Shown piece after piece: positions 44,676-52,300 of a DNA stretch of 64,000 nt; position 1 is the first letter of the stretch; each line of letters opens with the position of its first letter. Location of the stretch: positions 1-64,000 of the forward strand of contig NZ_SPGF01000003.1 of assembly GCF_005844455.1 (NCBI RefSeq), read 5' to 3'. Under the pieces are notes generated by a model. It was given only the letters and a program-made list of their open reading frames with translations. It had not been told where the DNA came from and made no database searches. Both the position numbers and the translations under genes were made by a program. Source of the stretch: Streptococcus mitis. Its GTDB lineage: Bacteria > Bacillota > Bacilli > Lactobacillales > Streptococcaceae.

Positions 44676-45526
44676 CCTGTTTCTTCTCTGAATTGGTTTT
44701 TTTGATGATGATTTTCTTCTGCCTTTTGCTTAAACTGTTGCAATTTTGTTGAGAATTTATCTGACTTTTTTATGAAGTCCCCCTCTTTCTCATCATTGAT
44801 AGCTCCTTCAAATCCTTTATTTTTAAGATAATTTATATAAAAAAGTTGCTCCGATTGGAAATAATCAAATAATAGCTGTCTGTTATCATGAACCTGAAAT
44901 GCTTCAAGCGCTGAATAATAAATTGCCTTATTAATATCATCCACAATAAAGGGGGTAATCCCTTCTTTTAAGCATTGTTTATACAAAAGCAATCGACCTA
45001 TTCGACCATTGCCATCTGCGAAAGGATGAATCCTTTCAAATTGTGCATGAAATCTTGTTAAGTAATTCAAATCTTTCTGCTGTTTTAAGTTATAGCCAAT
45101 TATCAATGAAAGCATCTCATCTTCAGTCTGTTCAACAGAAGCTGTCGCAATTTTTCCTACCTCATTTTGCAACACTTTATAACGACCAACTGGAGCTATC
45201 GGATTATACTCAGAACTGGTGCCACTTTTTAGAATACGATGCAGGGTTTTAATGTAGTCTTCTGTCAGTGGCTCATTAACGGTATCTAAGATATAATCAA
45301 AACATTTAAAATGATTATTCATTTCTACCAAATCATCAATTTTGATTCCTTTTGCATCAATATTTGCGATAGTCTTTGTCTCATAAATTAAGCTAGTCTG
45401 CTCTTCTGTCAGACGACTTCCTTCAATTCGGTTAGAATTATAAGCAAAGCGTTTCTGTGTGATATCATAAATACCACCATGTACTTTTCCTTCTCTCTCT
45501 GCTAAGAGCCTTGTAATTAAATCCAT
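44663..45526 (-). CDS. Fic-domain protein
   Basis: 287 aa. The catalytic loop is RIHPFADGNGRIGRLL (near residues 165-180, matching HPFxDGNGRxxR), so AMP or another nucleotide moiety is probably attached to a target protein. The N-terminal helix has SNRIEG (near 31-36), matching the (S/T)xxxE(G/N) inhibitory motif of class II Fic proteins, so it is likely self-inhibited. It lies in the conjugative element after parA and a small DNA-binding gene. A role in stabilising the element or in host modulation is inference. Confidence 0.9.
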   Translation of the reverse strand: MDLITRLLAEREGKVHGGIYDITQKRFAYNSNRIEGSRLTEEQTSLIYETKTIANIDAKGIKIDDLVEMNNHFKCFDYILDTVNEPLTEDYIKTLHRILKSGTSSEYNPIAPVGRYKVLQNEVGKIATASVEQTEDEMLSLIIGYNLKQQKDLNYLTRFHAQFERIHPFADGNGRIGRLLLYKQCLKEGITPFIVDDINKAIYYSALEAFQVHDNRQLLFDYFQSEQLFYINYLKNKGFEGAINDEKEGDFIKKSDKFSTKLQQFKQKAEENHHQKNQFREETGLYL

Positions 45527-45549
45527 TATTTCTCCTTGTAGTAAGCAGT

Positions 45550-45597
45550 TGTAGTTATGGATATATTTATAGTTATAAACATATTTACAATTATAGT
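45550..45597. repeat. AT-rich repeat cluster B
   Basis: GTTATGGATATATTTATAGT and ATATTTACAATTATAG between fic and the small ParB-like gene. Confidence 0.6.
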
Positions 45598-45815
45598 TTC
45601 TCGATTAATTTATCAAGATAATCTGATGCAGACTTTGCACCAGCTGCTTTTGCAACTTGATCTAACTTTTTCCGATTACTTGGCTTCAAAGTAAACTGGA
45701 ATTGCTTTTTGCGTTCAAAACTTTCAAAGCTATCTATATCCGGAAGCTGTTCAGGTTGATGAGTTGCTTCAATAATCTGTGAAATTTCTTTTTCTTTCGG
45801 TGTAAATGCCATCAT
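45591..45815 (-). CDS. Small ParB-like partition/DNA-binding protein
   Basis: 74 aa. The basic C-terminal half (KKQFQFTLKPSNRKKLDQVA, then KSASDYLDKLIEKL) resembles a ribbon-helix-helix module as in small partner proteins of ParA. The N-terminal half is acidic and could touch ParA. It sits directly downstream of parA (49 nt) and is surrounded on both sides by the AT-rich repeats, its likely binding sites. The AGGAG site before the ATG is good. Confidence 0.7.
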   Translation of the reverse strand: MMAFTPKEKEISQIIEATHQPEQLPDIDSFESFERKKQFQFTLKPSNRKKLDQVAKAAGAKSASDYLDKLIEKL

Positions 45816-45825
45816 AATCTCCTTC

Positions 45826-45872
45826 TAATTATATTTATAACCGTATTTATGTTTACAAATATAATTATATTG
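45826..45872. repeat. AT-rich repeat cluster C
   Basis: AATTATATTTATAACCGTAT and TTACAAATATAATTATATTG between parA and the ParB-like gene. Confidence 0.6.
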
Positions 45873-46671
45873 TAGCATAAATTCTTGAAAAAGTCTCCTC
45901 TAGCTCCATAAAAAACTTTTTATGTTTTTGATAAAGATCAGGATTCTCCTTCATATCTGCAATAGAGACCTTATCAATCGTGGAATGATTGAATAGCTCT
46001 TTTGCTGGTACAATCCCTAGAAGGTTGTCTGTTCCCTTTTCTTTGGATTCAAGTCCAAGTGCTTCCAATAATTCTCTTGATGATCCATAGTTTGGTCGAA
46101 TCATATTTGCTAGAAAATATAACTCAGCAGTAATGTAGGACTCTCTGGTACGATAATCGATTACATCCTTTCTGAACGCTTCTAACCGAGTTGATAGATT
46201 GAATTTAGCATTATAACCAAATTCTGAAGGAGTCAAGGGACTAATAATAGCATGACTGACCGCAACAGCATTTTTTGTAGCTGTCGCAAAGTCCGGTCTA
46301 CAATCAATCAAGATATAGTCAAACTGACCCAACTTCTTCTTTTCGTAGTTATCCTCTAGCCAAAGATAAAGGAGCATATTTTTCTTATCGCTGTTCTCTA
46401 GATCTCGTTCCACCGAGTCAAGTTGAACCGAACCTGGGATTAGACTGATATTTTCCTTAACTTGCTTAATATCCACGTCGCCTCCTTTGAAGGCATTCGC
46501 AATCGTATTCTGACTTTCGTAAATATTGTAGCACTGAGTCAAATTACATTGATGGTCTAAATCTATAAAGAGAACCTTATGCCCTTTCCTAGCCAACCAT
46601 TCTCCATAATTAAATGTCAAAGTTGTTTTTCCAACACCGCCTTTAATAGCAGCAAATGTGATAATCTTCAT
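45865..46671 (-). CDS. parA: ParA-family partition ATPase
   Basis: 268 aa. Deviant Walker A motif FAAIKGGVGKTTLTFN at the N-terminus, LFIDLDHQCNLTQC and YILIDCRPDFA complete the ATPase site. With the next gene it forms a plasmid-type partition pair, here in an integrative element, where it would stabilise the excised circular form. AT-rich repeat clusters lie on either side (C and D). Confidence 0.93.
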   Translation of the reverse strand: MKIITFAAIKGGVGKTTLTFNYGEWLARKGHKVLFIDLDHQCNLTQCYNIYESQNTIANAFKGGDVDIKQVKENISLIPGSVQLDSVERDLENSDKKNMLLYLWLEDNYEKKKLGQFDYILIDCRPDFATATKNAVAVSHAIISPLTPSEFGYNAKFNLSTRLEAFRKDVIDYRTRESYITAELYFLANMIRPNYGSSRELLEALGLESKEKGTDNLLGIVPAKELFNHSTIDKVSIADMKENPDLYQKHKKFFMELEETFSRIYATI

Positions 46672-46710
46672 TCTATTTCTCCATCCTTTTTCTATATTTC
46701 TATTATACCA

Positions 46711-46756
46711 TTATAATTATATTTGTCAACATGTTTATAGTTATATTTATAATTAT
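46711..46756. repeat. AT-rich repeat cluster D
   Basis: TTATAATTATATTTG and its inverted counterpart TTATAGTTATATTTATAATT upstream of parA. It overlaps the likely parA promoter, fitting an operator or centromere. Confidence 0.65.
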
Positions 46757-46760
46757 TTTT

Positions 46761-48437
46761 TTACAATGAAGTTTCTCTATCCTTACGCTGCTCCACATTT
46801 TTCTCAATGTCTTGATGTAGCTTATAATCTTTTGTAATTGCTTCTACTCGTTGATACAAAGCCTGGCGCTCAAAGGTCGCCTCTTTAACAAGTTTATCAA
46901 TCTCAGCTTTGCGAGTGCTAGGATCTACTCTTAAATCTTTCAGAATAGAAACAGCTAGTTTCACTTCCTGAGGATCGCTTGATTCCAATGCAAGAAATGC
47001 AGACTGAATTTTATTAAGCTCACCCAAGCGTTGATCTAATTTATCAAGCAGGTTATATACTTCTTCTAGTTCCTCTTCAAAACGATTTAACAATTCATCA
47101 AATTGTTGTCCTTCTGTCACTCCATGAGCAGATAGATAATTATATTCACGAACAAGCTGATCCAAACTGGAGATTTTCGGATTTTTCCGGACAATCATTT
47201 CTCCATTATCATACGACAACTGAGAAGCGACTGTTTCTCCCTTCATGTAACGATTCTTATCAGCGTGTTCAGGATTAACAAAATAGTAGAAGTCATTTTT
47301 TCTGATAAAAATTTCATAAGAGCCATCTTCTGCTTTTTCAATCTGATGAGCTGGAATAAGAATTGTTCCCTTATTTCTAATCCCAAATTCCATTTCAAGA
47401 TAGATCCCATTTTTTGTTTCTTCCATCACCTGCCATTCTTCAACTGTGATTCTCATTTCAAAATCATCTTCTCGTTCCGCAACCATTTTTTCATATTCAG
47501 ATTTAATTTCATCGACAGAGAAAGTCACCTCATTAGCAACCACTCTCTCAGAAATTTTCTCTAAAGAATAATTTCCTTTTTTTGACAAAGTGCGATCCCT
47601 AACATTTCGTGTTTGATCTCGATCAGTCAGACGATATTTTATTTCCTTCCCTGAAGTATCAACAACAAGATCTAAAGCTTTGGCCTTAGATTTAAAATCT
47701 TCTAAGGAGCTTGAATGTTTTAAAAGGAAATCTAAACGAGATTTAATTTCATAACGAAATGAATTTTTCTTTCGGTAAGCATGATAGGTTTTTCGATTAG
47801 TCCATAATCTCTCTTTAAGAATTTTAGCTCCAGCTAAATCCGCATACTTATCTGAAATATTCTCTAAACTTTTTTTCGTTCCTTTCTGCCAACGAAACTT
47901 TTTTAATGTAACAGAATTAGTGGAATTGAAAATGATGTGATTGTGAATGTGCCCCTTATCCATGTGAGTCGCTATGACAAATTCATGTTGTCCACCAGTT
48001 AATTCTAAAATTGTTTTTCGACCAATTTCATGAATTTCTTGTGGAGTCAAGTCATCTTCAGGAGAAAATGATTGGATGATGTGGTGAGCTAAAACCCGAT
48101 TCGGATTGTGAATGTCAGATCGTTCTTTTGTCCCTGCTCGTTGAGCAGCGTTCTTTTTTGTCAAAAGAAATTCTTCTGTCGCTGTACTAGCGTCTGTAAT
48201 TCCATAAGTAGATACCAGTTGCTTGACTACTCGGCCATCTTTAACCACTGCTGGAAATTCAAACTGTTCATCTTGTTCTAAGAAACTCGTTTTAGTTGGA
48301 TTCTCGATATAGCGTAAAGCATTATTTAAACTTTTTGTATCAGTCAGCTCGACCGTCTTTGCTTCATCCTCAATATATTTTGTAGATCGTCCTAAAGAAG
48401 CTACACCCTTTATTTGAAGAACCTTTGTTACAACCAT
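46761..48437 (-). CDS. Relaxase/mobilisation protein (MOBP, Tn5252 type)
   Basis: 558 aa. Nicks oriT and leads the strand into the recipient. The relaxase domain (residues about 60-220) has the three-histidine metal motif in VIATHMDKGHIHNHIIFNST (HxDxxxHxHNH type). The candidate nucleophile Tyr lies further upstream. The C-terminal half is helical/coiled (ELLNRFEEELEEVYNLLDKL). It overlaps mobC by 10 nt. Typical of ICEs related to Tn5252 in streptococci. Confidence 0.93.
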   Translation of the reverse strand: MVVTKVLQIKGVASLGRSTKYIEDEAKTVELTDTKSLNNALRYIENPTKTSFLEQDEQFEFPAVVKDGRVVKQLVSTYGITDASTATEEFLLTKKNAAQRAGTKERSDIHNPNRVLAHHIIQSFSPEDDLTPQEIHEIGRKTILELTGGQHEFVIATHMDKGHIHNHIIFNSTNSVTLKKFRWQKGTKKSLENISDKYADLAGAKILKERLWTNRKTYHAYRKKNSFRYEIKSRLDFLLKHSSSLEDFKSKAKALDLVVDTSGKEIKYRLTDRDQTRNVRDRTLSKKGNYSLEKISERVVANEVTFSVDEIKSEYEKMVAEREDDFEMRITVEEWQVMEETKNGIYLEMEFGIRNKGTILIPAHQIEKAEDGSYEIFIRKNDFYYFVNPEHADKNRYMKGETVASQLSYDNGEMIVRKNPKISSLDQLVREYNYLSAHGVTEGQQFDELLNRFEEELEEVYNLLDKLDQRLGELNKIQSAFLALESSDPQEVKLAVSILKDLRVDPSTRKAEIDKLVKEATFERQALYQRVEAITKDYKLHQDIEKNVEQRKDRETSL

Positions 48438-48796
48438 CGCTCTTGTTCCTTTGTTTGATTTTCCTGTTTTTGGATAAATTGGCTGACTGTATCTTTCAAA
48501 TGTTTCTGCAATTCAAGAATCTGACTCAATTCATTTAGACTAGCCTGATTATCTTCGTTTACTTTTTTTGCGACCTGATTAATATTGACCCCTATCCGAT
48601 TTATTTCCTTACGTAACTCTTTCAATTCTTCAAATTTTAAAATATTGACTTCTCCCATAATCAATAGGATTCGGGCAAAGGTATTAAAATTTGGCATTCC
48701 AGATTCTGCAACCTTTGTTGAAATAAACCGTGCCTCTTCTTCCGTCAAACGAATTTTTTTCTGAATCATTCGTTTTCGTTTTTCTATATTTTTCAA
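48428..48796 (-). CDS. MobC-like mobilisation accessory protein
   Basis: 122 aa. The N-terminal ribbon-helix-helix (KRMIQKKIRLTEEEARFIST) and the GVNINQVAKKVN motif are standard for MobC proteins, which bind oriT and help the relaxase. Its start lies next to the putative oriT. The stop overlaps the relaxase start, so the two are co-translated. Confidence 0.88.
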   Translation of the reverse strand: MKNIEKRKRMIQKKIRLTEEEARFISTKVAESGMPNFNTFARILLIMGEVNILKFEELKELRKEINRIGVNINQVAKKVNEDNQASLNELSQILELQKHLKDTVSQFIQKQENQTKEQERWL

Positions 48797-49017
48797 AAAA
48801 TCTTCACCTCTCTTCTGCTATTTTCTCTTGAGGGTCTCAGCCCCCTTTTCTTCTGGCAAGCATAGCACTTGGGTACCCAAATGCTGTTTTTAAAAAGGTC
48901 AAAGTTAGTCAGGGTGTCACCCCTGACTATTCTTGACTTTTTAAATTTTTGGGGAAATCCCCAATCCCCTAATCCCTGCAAGCAGGAATCTTGTTCTATC
49001 ACGAGGGAAAAGTTTGA
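48797..49017. other. Putative oriT region of the conjugative element
   Basis: 221 bp between MobC and the next gene with several inverted repeats. One is a 22-bp near-perfect palindrome centred on TTGGGTACCCAA (48866-48887). Another is GTCAGGGTGTCACCCCTGAC (48909-48928). A third is GGGGAAATCCCC (48951-48962). GC-rich blocks contrast with AT-rich surroundings. Position next to mobC-relaxase is classical for oriT. The nic site cannot be placed. A 69-codon ORF across it is probably not a gene. Confidence 0.55.
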
Positions 49018-49326
49018 CTAAACTTTTAAGTCTTCCAGTAGAAGCTCCATTGTATCAACCATCTCCGTTTTAAGGATTTCGTCTTTTAGTTGCTCAAATC
49101 GTTCATCACTCATTCCCTCAATTTCTTTAAGTGCAACGGGATACATTTCTACTTCTTCTAACTCATAGTTTGTTTTTACTCGCATATCTCTACGAAGAAT
49201 ATAGAGGCATTCTTTACGTGAAATGTGCTGGTTGACTTCATTCACTTTTGGCGAATCTGTAGTTTCATCTATAAAAAATATCTCCATTAAAAGATTAAAA
49301 GTTTCTTGTTTTAGATGTTCAATCAT
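49018..49326 (-). CDS. Hypothetical ICE protein
   Basis: 102 aa, acidic and helical (MIEHLKQETFNLLMEIFFID, ending TMELLLEDLKV). No motif recognised. It lies between the large Toprim protein gene and the putative oriT. It is a common accompanying gene in Tn5252-like elements as far as I recall, without known role. Confidence 0.65.
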   Translation of the reverse strand: MIEHLKQETFNLLMEIFFIDETTDSPKVNEVNQHISRKECLYILRRDMRVKTNYELEEVEMYPVALKEIEGMSDERFEQLKDEILKTEMVDTMELLLEDLKV

Positions 49327-49374
49327 CTTCTGTTTCTCCTTTTTTGTTTTTCTTCCTACGGACTAATGCCTCCA

Positions 49375-52300
49375 TTATTGAGGGCTGCTCAGGGACTTTT
49401 TTTCTTCCACCTGCTTTACAGCCTCCGCCTTTTGATTCCCCAACTGCTCAGATTTTTCTTTTGCCTGTTGGAGTTTAGCAGCAAACTTATCTTTCGTCAC
49501 AGTTTTATTTTTCACTAATTCTAACTTAGCATCCATCCGATCAATCAAACTTTTTGCTTCCTTCTGAACAACCTGCAGTTGTTCTACCATATCTTCAAAA
49601 CCATTTTTATCTTTTGCCCAAATAGCCAAATATCCAAAACTGTAGCTACTCGTATCGAAACCAAAATGATTAGCCACGACATAAGCGACACTTTCAGCTT
49701 GTAATTCTTGCTTACGATATTGGTCGTCCCCATATTGGGCATTGCTTCCTCTATGTAAATCTGCATAAGCCATTTCATGAAAAATGGTTTTTAAAATCTG
49801 TTCTTGACCCTTTAATCCTTTTGAAATAACAATTCGATTTTCATCTGGAGAATAATAACCATTTGCGCTCTCTATTTTAATTTCTTCAAAACTAATAGGA
49901 ACCTGATTATCCATTGAAACAGCTTTGGCTGCTCGGTACAAATCTTCATAATCTTTAACAGAACCAGTCAATTCATTAATTGCTTTTGGCAATTCTTTTC
50001 CTTCTGTTTGAGATATATCAAAGACATTCCCTAACTTGAATCGAGTAACTGTGACTTCCTTCTCTTCCATTTCATTCTCAGATGGAGAAAAACTCAACTC
50101 ATTTTGATTAGCAGAAATCTTAGTTTTCACTTGATACGGAACCCAGATTTTCAGAGCTTTAGAACCCTTTTTAACTGTTCTGTCAAAATCTGTTTTCCAT
50201 TTATTAAAACTTGCAACACGGGAAACATTAGGATTTTGCATCTTCAGCAAATGAATATTGTTGAGTGAGTAGTTATGAAATTTACTCATCGTATCCAAGA
50301 AAGATTTAAACTGTTCTGAATCCAAATAGTTCTTCATTCCCTCCTTCAAGTGTTCAGCTAAAGCTTTTGTATCTTTATTTGAAACCAACTGGGAAATGGT
50401 TTGTTCTGAATTTTTAGTAGCAACTGCTTCGGTAATAATAGCTCCTGCAGCCACTTCAGCATCTGTTCTTCTTTCTCGATCTTCCTGCTTTTTATGAAGG
50501 TTAGAAGCAGCATTGTATGGATCTGTTCCTTGCAACATCTCATCGGAGTTGGAAATACCATCACCATCCAAATCACGATCCCTCTCATCTTTTCGGTTAT
50601 ACTGATAAATTTTTTCGTATGGATTATCTGGTGTATTTTGCAAATTTTTGACTTGTGATTTCTCAAATTCTTCTCGAACTGTGGCAATCGTTTGTTCAAC
50701 TTTTTCTGATAAACTTTTGATTTCTTTTTGCCATTTTTCTACAAGAGCTACTTGTTCCATAGGTGAGTCCTTGACTCCCAACTTCTCAAACCAAGCAGAT
50801 AGATTTTCGACCTCAACACTATCCATTCCATCAAAAGAGATAAATCCAAGACGAGCATCATGACTACTATCTGTAAATCCAATTGGACTATTTTCCAAAT
50901 CTCCAAATGGGAGTTGGGATAGAAGTTGATCTGCGTAAAGAGTATCTTCTAAAGCGTAACTGAACTGAGAAATATCTAACTCACTCGCCAATCTCTCCAG
51001 ATGATACGGAGTGAATATGGCCCCATCTATCTTCATCAATTCTGGGTACTCTCTCATTTCTCGTGTTCCAAGTCTTTCTTTGTGAGCAATGGGGTTAATC
51101 TCCTCACCGATATTGTAACGGATGCTATCCTGAATCAGTTCACCATCAGGAGCGTAGATACTAAACTGGATCTTAGTTGGAGAGATGTAGGCTTCTGGAT
51201 GACCACCAGTCACTTGTTTTAGCCCTTCCTGATATAGCTGATAGAAGCTCTGATTGGCCTTGTAAAGCTCTCTAGCAAAATCTTGATAAGGTATCAGCTC
51301 AGTTTCTTTAAAGGGCAATCTAGGCCCATCTGGGCGCTCCTCAGACCATTGAAGGCGTACATGATAGTTCTCCTTATAGATATAATCTTGTTTCCATTCT
51401 TTATAAAAATCTGAATTTGTATCTAGGAGATGATCTTCTCCAGCTGCAGCAACAATCTGATCAAATTTATCATTGTGTTGCTTCGCATAGTCAAGATACT
51501 GATTCCAGGCTTTATGAAATTTTTTTGGAGTTTTTGAGATGTCACCTGGCACACCTAAATTATAGACAGTATCTAAGACTTGAGTAAAGGTAGCTGAATC
51601 AAGTAGGGGGCTATTCAGTGTGTTAGAAGGAGTTAATTGTTCAATTTCTTTAGAAACTTCTTCAAACTGCTTATTCTTCAAGACTGACAGCATTTCTGCA
51701 CCTTTGTCTTTAACATACTCCTCATTGATTGAAAGTTGCTCAATGTGTCCATCTCTTTCTCTATAAACACCGAGAATGATCTTTTCATCCAATAATTTAA
51801 CATTAGTTCCAAGCTCTCCCTTGAGTTTCATAAGAGAGGCTGGAATTTTTTCATCTCCAATATCTTTAAACAGTAGTAAGAAATCTTCATCTTTTGCTTT
51901 AATAGCTTCACTCATATTGAGATTGTGAAGCTTTTCAACACTACTCAAATCATCTAGAACAAAAGAATGTGGATCTAAAATATCACGCAACATAGGAAGA
52001 ACCTGCAATTTATCCTTAATTGCATTACTAATCAACATACCGTCATAATGCCCCTGACCATTTGCAATATCATCTAGGAAATTTGCTGCTCCCTTTCTCT
52101 CTTCAAAAGGTCTGATTCCTGAAAGATGGATAAAATTATCCTTTTGAAAAGTCACCTGAAGCACATTCTCCTCTCCATGATCCGCATAAACAAAGCTGAT
52201 CTTACTGTCAGCCAGTTCATTTAAATACCAGGACGCTGTACTTTGGATAGACGGTGCATATTGATTTAATCGTCTTAAATCCGCTGGTGTAATCGGATGA

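Noticed and set aside
48793-49002. 69-codon ORF upstream of mobC
   Set aside because: It spans the palindromes of the putative oriT, has Trp/Cys-rich random-looking sequence, and no ribosome site.
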